A DNA stretch of 64,000 nt from an uncultured Aquimarina sp. (GTDB lineage: Bacteria; Bacteroidota; Bacteroidia; Flavobacteriales; Flavobacteriaceae), in assembly GCA_947502885.1 (NCBI GenBank), contig CANNBP010000003.1, positions 186,001 through 250,000 of the forward strand, in the 5' to 3' direction. Position 1 is the first letter of the stretch; each line of letters opens with the position of its first letter. Both the position numbers and the translations under genes were made by a program. Positions 17,044-26,798 of this stretch are shown one piece after another. The notes below the pieces were generated by a model, which was not told the origin of the DNA, did not search any database, and saw only the letters and a list, made by a program, of their open reading frames with translations.

Positions 17044-17684
17044 TAACAACAATCCAAGCAGCATGTTAAACCGTAAAATATCAGGAAAATCAACATTATA
17101 ACATAAAAAAAGTAAAATTTGAGCTTACAAATTGTATGTTTAATCTTAAATTAATTCATACGATATCAGGCCCAATATCTTAACTATAATCACGATCTCT
17201 AAGTTGTAACCTGAATTCAATTAATATCAAGTATTCTATAAAAAGCGTCGATTCGAGTGATTTTTGGTAGTAAAATGGAGAAAAACTGTATCGAAAATAG
17301 CTTTTTAGCACTGAAATACTTGTTTTCGCTACAAAATTCTTAACAGAGTTTCATTCAAATCGACGCATTTCAGATTAATCGAACTCAGGTTTGTAATAAT
17401 CAGTGAGAATAAAGTACTAATGTTTGAGACAGATTCAGGAGAAAATCAGTCTTAAAATGGATTGAAAATAAAACTTGTGAGTCCTCAAAAAATACAGTCT
17501 TCAGAAAAAAATGTATTAGTTTTCAACTTTGAAGGAATGTCAATTGTAGTTTTTCAATAATCCTATTCGAGCAAATTTCAGAATTATTATTTTCACAGAA
17601 ATAAATTGAAACATTATTTTTAAATAAGCCCCCCTTTTAAAGTTTCTTTAGTACATTTATATATATACGTCATCAAATCAAACT
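17044..17684. other. 640-bp intergenic region with no gene seen
   Basis: AT-rich, with no long ORF. The only coding possibility is a 22-codon ATG frame from 17276, which I do not support. It contains the diverged long inverted repeat at 17208-17391 and, near its right end, TACATTTA (a one-mismatch -7 box) before the CBM9-like gene. Confidence 0.6.
17208..17391. repeat. Diverged long inverted repeat, MITE- or REP-like
   Basis: AACCTGAATTCAATTAAT (17208-17225) matches the complement of 17374-17391 with two mismatches. GCGTCGATTCGAGTGA (17245-17260) matches the complement of 17351-17366 with two mismatches. The arms keep their order, with about 90 bp between them. This is the layout of a palindromic mobile-element remnant. 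No ORF lies inside and no flanking target duplication was found by eye. Confidence 0.65.
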
Positions 17685-18467
17685 ATGAAAAGACTTTTTT
17701 CTTTATGTTTTCTAATATTACTATTAGGGTGTATCAGCAATATATGGGGGTTCATTATAAACACTAATGAAAAGAATATAGAGAATTCACAAAATAAGAT
17801 TGATCATCAAATTATTGAAGTAAAAAAAGCTACCATAGTTCCTAAAATTGATGGAAAAATGGATGACCCCATCTGGAAAGAAGTGCTTTGGCATGGTTTT
17901 GATCAAAACTGGGGAGAAAACACATATACTTTCAATGATTTTTTTGGTAGATATAAAATAGCATGGACTCCCGAAGCTCTATATGTATTAGTAGAAACAA
18001 AAGATGACGTACTTCATGATCATACTAAAGACCCTTTAAGGTTTTGGTGGAATGATGATAGCTTAGATATTTATATAGATGCAAATAACTCTGGAGGAAG
18101 CCATAAACACTCTAACAATGCTTTTGCCTACAATATTAATTTAGATGAAAATGTAGTTGGTATTGATGAAAACGAAAACCCTATCTTACGTAATGATCAT
18201 ATAAATATGAAACGGGTAACTCAAAATGATGTCACAATTTGGGAATTTGAAATCATAATTTATGATGAAAAATTTAAAGATGGACATATTAACGATCCAA
18301 TGATACTACAAAGCGGTCAAAAATCAGGGTTTGCAATAGCTTATAACGATAATGATGGTTACTCAGAAAGAGAAAGTTTAATTGGCTCGGTTTTTATTGC
18401 AGGAAATAAAAAAAGTAAAAAACTTATAAATGCAGATGTTTTTTGTACTATTGTTTTAAAAGAATAA
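17685..18467 (+). CDS. CBM9-like lipoprotein
   Basis: This 260-residue protein has a lipobox (LLLGC, Cys16), so it is probably a surface or periplasmic lipoprotein. Residues ~50-258 fit the carbohydrate-binding family 9-like fold: PKIDGKMDDPIW near the start, IAWTPEALYVLVETKD, and DDSLDIYIDANN. This fold is found in xylanase modules and in many stand-alone Bacteroidota proteins that bind sugars or other ligands. No catalytic domain is attached. The stop codon is 4 nt from the MFS gene, so the two form an operon and may bind and import the same compound. Confidence 0.8.
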   Translation: MKRLFSLCFLILLLGCISNIWGFIINTNEKNIENSQNKIDHQIIEVKKATIVPKIDGKMDDPIWKEVLWHGFDQNWGENTYTFNDFFGRYKIAWTPEALYVLVETKDDVLHDHTKDPLRFWWNDDSLDIYIDANNSGGSHKHSNNAFAYNINLDENVVGIDENENPILRNDHINMKRVTQNDVTIWEFEIIIYDEKFKDGHINDPMILQSGQKSGFAIAYNDNDGYSERESLIGSVFIAGNKKSKKLINADVFCTIVLKE

Positions 18468-18471
18468 TTTA

Positions 18472-19626
18472 TTGAAGCCAAAATTTTACATACTCCCAAT
18501 CATAATTATTGCGCAATTTTTTTGCACCTCATTATGGTTCGCTGGTAATGCTGTTATCGATGATTTGGCAACTCAATTTAATGCTGGTTTTAACATACTA
18601 GGATATCTTATATCCTTTGTTCAGTTTGGTTTTATTATAGGAACATTGACATTTGCTTTAATTACAATTGCAGATCGTTTTTCTCCTTCTAGAATTTTTA
18701 TGATTTGTGCATTTCTAGGAGGGCTATGTAATTTATCTTTACTTATACCTAACATATCTATTTTCAATCTTTTGACCGCTAGATTTGCAACAGGTTTTTT
18801 TCTTGCTGGTATTTATCCAATAGGTATGAAAATTGCTTCAGATTATTACAAGGGTAATCTAGGAAAAGCCTTAGGGTATCTTGTAGGTGCGCTAGTATTG
18901 GGCACCGCATTCCCGCATTTAATTAATCAATTTTCTTGGAGTAATGATTATAATGCAGTCATAATTTCTACATCAATTTTATCTTTTATTGGCGGGTTGA
19001 CTATGTGGAAATTTGTACCAGATGGTCCATACCGTAAGTTAGTTTCTAAATTTCAATTAGGAATGGCTATTCAGCTTTTTTCAATTCCCAGTTTTAGGAA
19101 ATCTGCTCTGGGTTATTTTGGACATATGTGGGAACTATATGCCTTTTGGGGATTTATTCCAATTATCCTCAAAACCTATACTAGAATACAATCAATACAT
19201 ATCGAAATATCCTTTTGGTCCTTTACGATTATTGCTATTGGATTTATTTCTTGTATTTTAGGTGGATTTATTTCTTTAAAAACTGGTAGTAGAAAGGTAG
19301 CATATTTCTCTTTAGTTACATCAGGGCTATTTTGTCTTTTTTCTCCGTTTCTTTTCTCTCTCCCTCCAAACATGTTTTTAACAGCATTATGCTTGTGGGG
19401 AATGGTGGTTATTTCTGATTCGCCACAATTTTCGACTATGATTGCTCTTGCCGCACCACCCGATCTTAAAGGTACAGCACTAACCATAACAAATTGTATT
19501 GGTTTTGCTATAACAATTATAAGTATTCAATTATTATCTTTTCTTTCTGATAAAATCGATAATACCTTGCTTTATATATTTTTGAGTATTGGTCCACTTT
19601 TTGGACTTTATTCTATTCGTAAATAA
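18472..19626 (+). CDS. MFS transporter, TTG start
   Basis: This 384-residue protein has about 12 predicted membrane helices and the major facilitator layout. There is a loop with charged residues near residue 70 (ADRFSPSR) and a Gly-rich helix (RFATGFFLAGIYPIGMKIASDYY) as in MFS helix 4. The start is TTG at 18472, directly behind the CBM9-like gene, and the second codons encode the first hydrophobic helix, so no other start fits. The substrate is unknown. It ends 5 bp from the convergent sigma factor gene. Confidence 0.88.
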   Translation: MKPKFYILPIIIIAQFFCTSLWFAGNAVIDDLATQFNAGFNILGYLISFVQFGFIIGTLTFALITIADRFSPSRIFMICAFLGGLCNLSLLIPNISIFNLLTARFATGFFLAGIYPIGMKIASDYYKGNLGKALGYLVGALVLGTAFPHLINQFSWSNDYNAVIISTSILSFIGGLTMWKFVPDGPYRKLVSKFQLGMAIQLFSIPSFRKSALGYFGHMWELYAFWGFIPIILKTYTRIQSIHIEISFWSFTIIAIGFISCILGGFISLKTGSRKVAYFSLVTSGLFCLFSPFLFSLPPNMFLTALCLWGMVVISDSPQFSTMIALAAPPDLKGTALTITNCIGFAITIISIQLLSFLSDKIDNTLLYIFLSIGPLFGLYSIRK

Positions 19627-19631
19627 ACATA

Positions 19632-20108
19632 CTACTTTTCATCATCGAATAAGGCTTGTTTTATTCTGGTCATCCCCTTTGAAATATGTATTTCAACTGT
19701 TTTGACAGAAATATCTAAAGACAATGCTACTTCTTTATATTTCAGACCTTTTATTTTATTTAGAATAAAAGCTTCCTTGCACTTTTTAGGTAACTTCTCA
19801 ATTTCATTTTTGACTTTAGTCAAACGCTGATTCATCACATCATTTTCTTCCTCTGCAAATAAATCCAAAGTACTTTTTTGAATAAGCTCTATATAATTTA
19901 ACTCCTTCTTATTTTGCCTAAAAGTATCAATCAATTCATTATAACAAGCTTTATATAGATAACTCTTTATAGATGTACTAATGTTTAGTTTTTCTCTATT
20001 TTTCCATATTTTAAGCATTACATTTTGTACAATATCCTCTGCCTGATGTTTATTACCAGACATCTTATATATATACGAGCAAAGTTCGTTATAATGCATT
20101 TCATACAA
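19632..20108 (-). CDS. ECF RNA polymerase sigma factor (FecI type)
   Basis: At 158 residues from the TTG at 20108, this protein has sigma region 2 (QAEDIVQNVMLKIWKNRE) and a region 4 helix-turn-helix near the end (YKEVALSLDISVKTVEIHISKG). The true start is probably further upstream. In frame, the 25 codons before the TTG encode plausible region 2.1 residues (EELEKGNEFVYRHLYEMHY) back to a stop, but contain no ATG, GTG or TTG. An ATT at 20168 is a candidate. It is divergent from fecR, with which it should form a sigma/anti-sigma pair for the SusCD locus. Confidence 0.88.
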   Translation of the reverse strand: MYEMHYNELCSYIYKMSGNKHQAEDIVQNVMLKIWKNREKLNISTSIKSYLYKACYNELIDTFRQNKKELNYIELIQKSTLDLFAEEENDVMNQRLTKVKNEIEKLPKKCKEAFILNKIKGLKYKEVALSLDISVKTVEIHISKGMTRIKQALFDDEK

Positions 20109-20297
20109 ATGCCTATAGACGAATTCATTTCCTTTTTCAAGTTCTTCTATTTGAGTATTTCTATTAATATGCTTCCTTATTTAGCTTTGCAAATATAATT
20201 AACACTAATATTTCAATAAATTAAAAAAAAAATATTCCGAAAAGTAGGGGTTTTATATTTTTTTTAAGTCTTAACTACAAACAATCCCATAAATTGC

Positions 20298-21464
20298 ATG
20301 GAAAAGAAGAAAGTTTTAGACATTAATCAAATAATTCGATATACGAATAATGAAATGTCTAAACATGAACTTATAGCGTTCGAAAAGTTACTTGAAGATG
20401 AAAATAATCTAAATAAGTTTAAAAAGTATCTCACAACGGATCATTATATACAATTAAGTAAGCATGATTTTGATGAACATAAAGCTTTTAAACAATTTCA
20501 AAAACAAATTCGATCAACTAAACCTTTACGCAAACAACAAGAAAAAAGAAATAATGGTTATTTAAAGTACGCTGCTGTTTTTATTACAATGTTAATTGGA
20601 GCGGCTACATATTTTCTAAACAAAAGTCTATTAAGTACCGATCAAAATAACACACAAATTACAATACAACTGGATGATGATAGCCCAAAGGTTATAAGAG
20701 ATAATGAGTTATTTAAAGAAATCAAAACTAGTGATGGTGCAATAGTAGGGGTTCAGGAAAAAAGTAAAATCGTATATAACAATAATGATGGAACTACAAC
20801 TAATTCTACTACTTCAACATTAAGAGTTCCAAATGGAAAAAAATTTCAATTAGTATTATCCGATGGTACCATTGTAAATGTTAATGCAGGTTCTACGCTA
20901 AAATTCCCTACACAATTCACGTCTAATCAAGTTCGAGAAGTTGAATTAATAGGAGAAGCTTATTTTGAAGTTGCTAGAAACGAAAATGCTCCATTTATAG
21001 TATCGACCAATGGGATTAAAACAGAGGTTCTAGGAACCAAGTTTAACGTATCATCATATGGTAATGATTCTTTCTCTGAAGTAGTATTGGTTGAAGGTAG
21101 TGTTGGAATTTTTAAGGATAAAGAAAGGTTCGACAAAAATAAAGATCAAAAACTTAAACCTTCTCAAAAAGCTACACTTTTAAACTCTCAAAAAAAACCA
21201 GTCATCTCTAATGTAAAGGCCGAAAATTATATCGCTTGGATTGAAGGAGTACTGTTATTCAAAAATGAAAGTTTTGAAAGTATTGTTAAAAAACTTGAAA
21301 GGTTCTATGATAAAAAGATAACGATCAACTATCAAAAACTTAAAAACGAAAAATTCACAGGTACTTTTGATATTGAAAATATAGAGGAAGTCTTAAATAC
21401 ATTTAAAAGTAACACTGATTTCAATGTTACTTACAAAGGCAGTGAAATAATTATAAACCCCTAA
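20298..21464 (+). CDS. FecR-family anti-sigma factor
   Basis: This 388-residue inner-membrane protein has a cytoplasmic part of ~90 residues that would hold the sigma factor, one membrane helix (about 93-112), then a periplasmic FecR domain (about 180-280, with LVLSDGTIVNVNAGSTLKFPTQF and VELIGEAYFEVARNENAPF). A DUF4974 domain closes the chain (about 315-388). The FecR domain would contact the STN domain of the SusC receptor at 21588. It is divergent from the sigma gene and lies in front of susC. Confidence 0.95.
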   Translation: MEKKKVLDINQIIRYTNNEMSKHELIAFEKLLEDENNLNKFKKYLTTDHYIQLSKHDFDEHKAFKQFQKQIRSTKPLRKQQEKRNNGYLKYAAVFITMLIGAATYFLNKSLLSTDQNNTQITIQLDDDSPKVIRDNELFKEIKTSDGAIVGVQEKSKIVYNNNDGTTTNSTTSTLRVPNGKKFQLVLSDGTIVNVNAGSTLKFPTQFTSNQVREVELIGEAYFEVARNENAPFIVSTNGIKTEVLGTKFNVSSYGNDSFSEVVLVEGSVGIFKDKERFDKNKDQKLKPSQKATLLNSQKKPVISNVKAENYIAWIEGVLLFKNESFESIVKKLERFYDKKITINYQKLKNEKFTGTFDIENIEEVLNTFKSNTDFNVTYKGSEIIINP

Positions 21465-21587
21465 ATACCTACAACTTATGACTCATAAATAGCTACAAAT
21501 CTAAAAAAATCGAGAAATGCTGCAACATTTCCCGATTTGTATACATGTAATTTAACAATGGTTCAATCATTAAATCATATTCAAAAT

Positions 21588-24500
21588 ATGAAAAAAATTA
21601 AAAAGAACCGCACTAAATGTGTGGAAAAAATAAACTTTAATTTAAAAATGAGGCTAACGACACTACTTATCATATTGTCTCTATTTAGAATAAATGCAAG
21701 TACATATTCTCAAAACACTAAAATTTCACTAGAAGTGAATAATTTTACAATTGAAAAAGTTTTTGAGATTATACAACAAAAAACAGAGTTTAAAGTATTT
21801 TTCAAAGATTCTGAGGTAAATACTCAAAGAAAAGTATCACTCAAAATTTCTAATAAGAGAGTAGAGTATATTTTAGAGAAAATATTTAAAAACACTGCTG
21901 TTACCTACAAAATAGTAGATAAACAAATTGTATTAGTTCGAAAAGTAGCAGATTCAAAGACTAAAGTTAAGACTAAACCAAAGCCGGCTTTTGTAGCTAC
22001 TCCCCAGCAAGGGAATGAAATAACTGGGCAGGTTGTAGATAAAAATGGACTTCCGATTCCTGGTACTACCGTTTCTATTCAAGGAACAACAACAGGAGTT
22101 GTTACAGATTTTGACGGAAACTTTACTATACGAGTATCTCTAGGTAATATATTAAAAGTAGAAAGCTTAGGGTTTCAAACCCAAACCATAACAGTCTCTA
22201 ACAAAAATAAAACCAACTATACTATTGTTCTATTAGAATCTATTGAAGCTTTAGATGAAGTTGTTATTACAGATGGATATAAAAAAGTAGATCGTCGTTT
22301 GTTTGCTGGTGTTGCAACCAAACTTAACTTAGACGATATCAAAATAGATGGTGTTTCTGATGCTTCTAGATTATTAGAAGGTAAAGATGCTGGAGTTGTA
22401 GTAGATAACTTATCTGGTTCTTTTGGTGCATCACCTAGAATAAGAATACGTGGTAACACTTCTCTTAACGGTAACAATAACCCTATTTGGGTTGTAGATG
22501 GGGTTATCTTAGAAGACAATATAGAACTAGGGCAAGGCGACTTAGCTTCGGGTGATATTAGTTCTTTAATCGGATCATCTATTGCTGGATTGAACCCTGA
22601 TGACATCAAAAACTTTTCCATATTAAAAGATGCTTCTGCAACTGCTTTATATGGAGCTAGAGCCAAAAATGGTGTTATTGTTATTACCACCAAAAAAGGT
22701 AAAAAAGGTACTTTAAGAGTGAATTATGGTAATAATTTTGCTTTTAGACTTAGACCAAGATATACCAATTTTAATGTATTAAATTCTCAAGAAGAGTTAT
22801 CAGTTTATTCAGAGTTAGTAAATAAAGGTATTATCAATTTAACTACAGCACAAATTGCTGAGTCGTACGGAGTATTAGGTAAGTATTATGACCTTAGAAG
22901 AACAAATGATGTAGAAATTGGTGCTAATGGTCAATTAGCTGATAGTTTTTTTAATAGATACCAAACTGCTAATACAGATTGGTTTAAAACATTGTTTACT
23001 GATTTATCTTTACAACAAACCCATTCTTTAAGTCTTTCTGGAGGTAGTGATGATGCTATCTATTATTTTTCTGCCAGTTATTTAAATGATGAAGGGCAAA
23101 CCATAGGAGATAAAGCACAGAGATATACTACCAGATTAAATACCAAATTTAACTTAACCGATAAATTTACTCTAGGCACTACCCTATCTGGAAGCTTTAG
23201 AGATCAGGTTGTTCCTGGAACAAATGACAGAACATTAGATGTAATTACTGGTGAGTTTGATCGTGAATTCGAAATTAATCCGTTTAACTACTCCTTAACC
23301 AATAGTAGGAGTGTTACCCCATATGATGAAAATGGTAATTTAGAATTCTTTAGAAAAAATTATGCGCCTTTTAACATCTTACATGAGCTAAGAAATAATT
23401 TTGTAAACATAGATGTTACTGATATTTCTTTTCAAACAGATTTAGATTATAAGATAACAGATAATTTAACAGCTACATCTACTTTTAACTACCGAAAAGC
23501 TATCACTCAAAGAGAGCATATTATTGGTGATTTTTCGAATCAGGCAGAAGCATTTAGAGCTGACGAAGGTGTATTAGCTAATATTAATCCATTTTTATAT
23601 CAGGATCAAAATGATTTAACAAGACCTCCTTATTCAATTTTGCCAGAAGGAGGAATTAATATTTATAACGAAGATATATTAGATTATTTATATTTAAGAA
23701 ATTCGATTTCTTGGAATCCAAGTATTGGAGATAACCATGACTTTACTGTTTTATTAGGGCAAGAAATTAAATCTTCAACAAGAAAAAGTCGTGAATACAA
23801 TGGTATTGGAATTTTTTACGACAATGGCTATTTGGTGAATACAGAACCAGATGCTATTGATCAATTAACAAATAGAGGTAATCAGTATTTTGATATCTCA
23901 AATTTTAGAGATCGATTTACAGGTTTTTTCTTTAACGGTGGATATACCTTTGACCGTAAATATACTATCAATGGTACACTTAGGTATGATGGTTCTAACT
24001 TACAGGGATCTAGTCCAAAATCAAGATATCTTACCAATTATAATATTAGTGGTGCATGGAATATTGATAAAGAAAATTTTTTCAATGTTGATTGGGTAAA
24101 TCTATTAAAACTAAAAGGTACCTACGGTCTTTCTGGAGGTAGAGGTCCTTTAACAAGTGCTACCTTAGATCTTAGAGGGGCTGTACCTTTTCGCCCTCAA
24201 GACCTAGAGTCTGTAATTAGAATAAATTCTCTAGAAAACAGAGATTTAACTTTTGAAAAATTAAAAGAGTTTAGTACTGGATTAGAGTTTTCTTTATTTA
24301 GTAATAGGTTAACTGGTGAAATTGGGTATTACAAACGTAAATCTTTTGACCTAATTGGAACAATTAAAACTTCTGGTATTGGCGGTGACGAATTTAAACA
24401 AGGAAATTATGCTGATCTAGAAACTGAAGGTTATGAATTCACACTATCAACTGTAAATGTTAAATCCAAAAACTTCGAATGGTCAACAAACATTAATGCA

Positions 24501-25259
24501 GGTTATAACACAGAAAAAGTTGTAGAACTTAAAAACGCTCCTGTACTAGCAAATTTACTAACCCCAAATGGAAACCCATTTACAGGTCGTGAGATATCAG
24601 CCTTGTATTCTGTAAGATTTGCTGGGTTAAATGAATTTGGTATTCCAACATTCTTTGATGCCAACAATAATATAGTTACTCATATTGATTTACGAAGTAA
24701 TGAGGATATTGAAAAAATATTAAAATATGAAGGACCAACACAACCAAGAGGAGCTGGTGGTTTTACTAATACCTTTAAATTTTATGGCTTTACTTTAACA
24801 GCTAATGTTTCTTTTAAATTCGATTACAAAATTCGTTTAAATAGTAGTTTTAGTCCTGTTTATAATGATTTTAACTCTTTACCAGGTGAGTTAATAAATC
24901 GATGGAGGTTACCAGGGGACGAAAATTCAACTAATATTCCAGCTATTTTAGACAACAGAACCTTAAGAGATGAATTAGCAGGAGACAATGCTTATAATCT
25001 TTATAATAGAAGTGATTTAAGAGTAGTTGATGGAACATATGCGCGTATGAGATCCATCGCTTTAGGGTACGACATTCCTAATTCTTATGCGAAAAGATTA
25101 GGATTTACTTCGGCTAGAGTTCGTTTACAAGGTGAAAACCTGTTCTTGTTATACTCTAATAAAGACCTCAACGGTCAGGATCCAGAATTCTTTAATGCTG
25201 GAGGTGCCGCGTTACCTGTAGCAAAAACCGTTTCTTTTTCACTTAATGTTGGATTTTAA
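21588..25259 (+). CDS. SusC/RagA-type TonB-dependent receptor with STN domain
   Basis: This is an outer-membrane transporter of 1223 residues from the ATG at 21588; in-frame ATGs at 21558 and 21537 exist, but 21588 starts a normal long signal sequence. In order: signal peptide (to ~43), an STN domain (~50-110) that relays signals to FecR, a CarboxypepD_reg-like domain (ITGQVVDKNGLPIPGTTV, about 143-230), the plug domain with LRIRGNTSLNGNNNPIWVVDG-like and DASATALYGARAKNGVIVITTK-like motifs, then a ~900-residue beta-barrel ending in SLNVGF. It should pair with the SusD lipoprotein 11 bp downstream. The STN domain makes it a self-inducing receptor. Confidence 0.95.
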   Translation: MKKIKKNRTKCVEKINFNLKMRLTTLLIILSLFRINASTYSQNTKISLEVNNFTIEKVFEIIQQKTEFKVFFKDSEVNTQRKVSLKISNKRVEYILEKIFKNTAVTYKIVDKQIVLVRKVADSKTKVKTKPKPAFVATPQQGNEITGQVVDKNGLPIPGTTVSIQGTTTGVVTDFDGNFTIRVSLGNILKVESLGFQTQTITVSNKNKTNYTIVLLESIEALDEVVITDGYKKVDRRLFAGVATKLNLDDIKIDGVSDASRLLEGKDAGVVVDNLSGSFGASPRIRIRGNTSLNGNNNPIWVVDGVILEDNIELGQGDLASGDISSLIGSSIAGLNPDDIKNFSILKDASATALYGARAKNGVIVITTKKGKKGTLRVNYGNNFAFRLRPRYTNFNVLNSQEELSVYSELVNKGIINLTTAQIAESYGVLGKYYDLRRTNDVEIGANGQLADSFFNRYQTANTDWFKTLFTDLSLQQTHSLSLSGGSDDAIYYFSASYLNDEGQTIGDKAQRYTTRLNTKFNLTDKFTLGTTLSGSFRDQVVPGTNDRTLDVITGEFDREFEINPFNYSLTNSRSVTPYDENGNLEFFRKNYAPFNILHELRNNFVNIDVTDISFQTDLDYKITDNLTATSTFNYRKAITQREHIIGDFSNQAEAFRADEGVLANINPFLYQDQNDLTRPPYSILPEGGINIYNEDILDYLYLRNSISWNPSIGDNHDFTVLLGQEIKSSTRKSREYNGIGIFYDNGYLVNTEPDAIDQLTNRGNQYFDISNFRDRFTGFFFNGGYTFDRKYTINGTLRYDGSNLQGSSPKSRYLTNYNISGAWNIDKENFFNVDWVNLLKLKGTYGLSGGRGPLTSATLDLRGAVPFRPQDLESVIRINSLENRDLTFEKLKEFSTGLEFSLFSNRLTGEIGYYKRKSFDLIGTIKTSGIGGDEFKQGNYADLETEGYEFTLSTVNVKSKNFEWSTNINAGYNTEKVVELKNAPVLANLLTPNGNPFTGREISALYSVRFAGLNEFGIPTFFDANNNIVTHIDLRSNEDIEKILKYEGPTQPRGAGGFTNTFKFYGFTLTANVSFKFDYKIRLNSSFSPVYNDFNSLPGELINRWRLPGDENSTNIPAILDNRTLRDELAGDNAYNLYNRSDLRVVDGTYARMRSIALGYDIPNSYAKRLGFTSARVRLQGENLFLLYSNKDLNGQDPEFFNAGGAALPVAKTVSFSLNVGF

Positions 25260-25270
25260 AAAGATAAATT

Positions 25271-26788
25271 ATGAAGAATTATAGAATAAATTCATATATA
25301 ATACTACTTCTTCTGATTGTTTCTACTATCAGTTGTGACAAATATTTAGAAGAGGCACCAGATGACAGACTTGAACTAAACACTGTCGAAAAAGCAGCTA
25401 AAGTAGTTGCTGAATCTTATGGAAATGCTAGTTATATCTATACAGATATGTATACTGATTTGGCAGGTCCAACTGGAAACCCAGATGCTAATGGTTTTTC
25501 TCAAACTTCGGGAGGAAATGTAATTGGTGTTAAAGAGTTACAGGCTTATACTTGGGATGACATAACAGATGTATTTCAGGAAACACCTACTTTTTATTGG
25601 GATCGCGCATATGCTGGCATTGCTCAATCCAATGAAGTATTAGCAGTTATAGATAATCTTGAAGGTGATCAAAAAAGAAAAAATGCTGTAAAGGGAGAAG
25701 CTCTTCTTTCTAGAGCATATCACCATTTTATGCTTGTGAATCTTTTTGGTTTACATTATGATGAAAATGCTTCCACTAATTTGGGAGTACCATATATATT
25801 AGAGCCTGAGACAGAATTTTTACCTACTTACAAACGTAACACAGTAGCAGAAGTTTATGATCTTGTTGAAAAAGATTTATTAGAAGGATTAGCCCTAATC
25901 AGTGATGAATTTTTCTCTGGAACAAAAAAGTACCATTTTACTAAAAAAGCTGCTCAGGCTTTTGCTTCTAGATTTTATTTATGGAAAAAAGATTATGCCA
26001 ATTGTAAAAAATATAGTGATCTTGCCATAAGTGGAAATCCCCAAACCTTAATCAAAGATTATTCAAAAATTGATGGAACCTTTGATCAAGAAGCTGAAAT
26101 TTATAGTAACCCTTCAGATCCTAGTAATTTACTAGTTGTTTCTCAATTTAGTTTTTACTATCAAAAATGGCGTGGTTTTCATTTAAATGACAAAGGAATA
26201 AAAGAACTTTTCGAAAACCCATTGTCTATAGACGATGTGAGAATTAACGGTAATGTATGGGATATTAATACAGACGCAAGATACTTATCTAGAATAAGAA
26301 GATATTTCTTTTCTCAAACATTGTCGAGTAGCACGGGTTCTGCATATTATACTGCGGTAGAATTGAAGGGAGAAGAAGTTCTTCTAAACAGAGCCGAAGC
26401 CAATTTGTTTTTGGGTGATCAAAATGCCGCATTAGCAGATATTAACACATTTGTGAAAGAAAGGTATGAAAACGGCACTCAATACACGCTTACAGATATA
26501 ACAGACATTGTAGACTTTTACACTCCATTTACAGCAAATGGTAGTGCTGATAGTCTTTCTAACAATGACAAAGCTCTTTTAGAATTAATCTTACATGAGA
26601 GAAAGAAAGAGTTTTGGGACCACGGTTTAAGATGGTTTGATATCAAACGACATAATATAACCATAACCCATGTACTACCTGAAAGTGAAGGAGGAGAAGA
26701 ACATACATTGAAAGAAAATGATGTAAGAAAAGCGATCCAATTACCAAATAGTGCAATTTCGTTCGGATTAACCCCTAACCCTAGATAA
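25271..26788 (+). CDS. SusD/RagB-family nutrient-binding lipoprotein
   Basis: This 505-residue lipoprotein (Cys about 23 in STISCDKYLEEAPDD) forms the lid on the SusC transporter. The N-terminal KYLEEAPDDR pattern, the TPR-like helices with the segment KGEALLSRAYHHFMLVNLFG and the C-terminal motif LILHERKKEFWDHGLRWFDIKRHN are classic SusD_RagB signatures. It lies 11 bp after susC and 10 bp before the metallopeptidase gene. The substrate cannot be read from this fold. The neighbouring peptidase argues for peptides or proteins rather than glycans. Confidence 0.95.
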   Translation: MKNYRINSYIILLLLIVSTISCDKYLEEAPDDRLELNTVEKAAKVVAESYGNASYIYTDMYTDLAGPTGNPDANGFSQTSGGNVIGVKELQAYTWDDITDVFQETPTFYWDRAYAGIAQSNEVLAVIDNLEGDQKRKNAVKGEALLSRAYHHFMLVNLFGLHYDENASTNLGVPYILEPETEFLPTYKRNTVAEVYDLVEKDLLEGLALISDEFFSGTKKYHFTKKAAQAFASRFYLWKKDYANCKKYSDLAISGNPQTLIKDYSKIDGTFDQEAEIYSNPSDPSNLLVVSQFSFYYQKWRGFHLNDKGIKELFENPLSIDDVRINGNVWDINTDARYLSRIRRYFFSQTLSSSTGSAYYTAVELKGEEVLLNRAEANLFLGDQNAALADINTFVKERYENGTQYTLTDITDIVDFYTPFTANGSADSLSNNDKALLELILHERKKEFWDHGLRWFDIKRHNITITHVLPESEGGEEHTLKENDVRKAIQLPNSAISFGLTPNPR

Positions 26789-26798
26789 AATAATAATT

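Noticed and set aside
17276..17344. 22-codon ORF inside the inverted repeat
   Set aside because: Too short, lies across the repeat's loop and has no signal or family.
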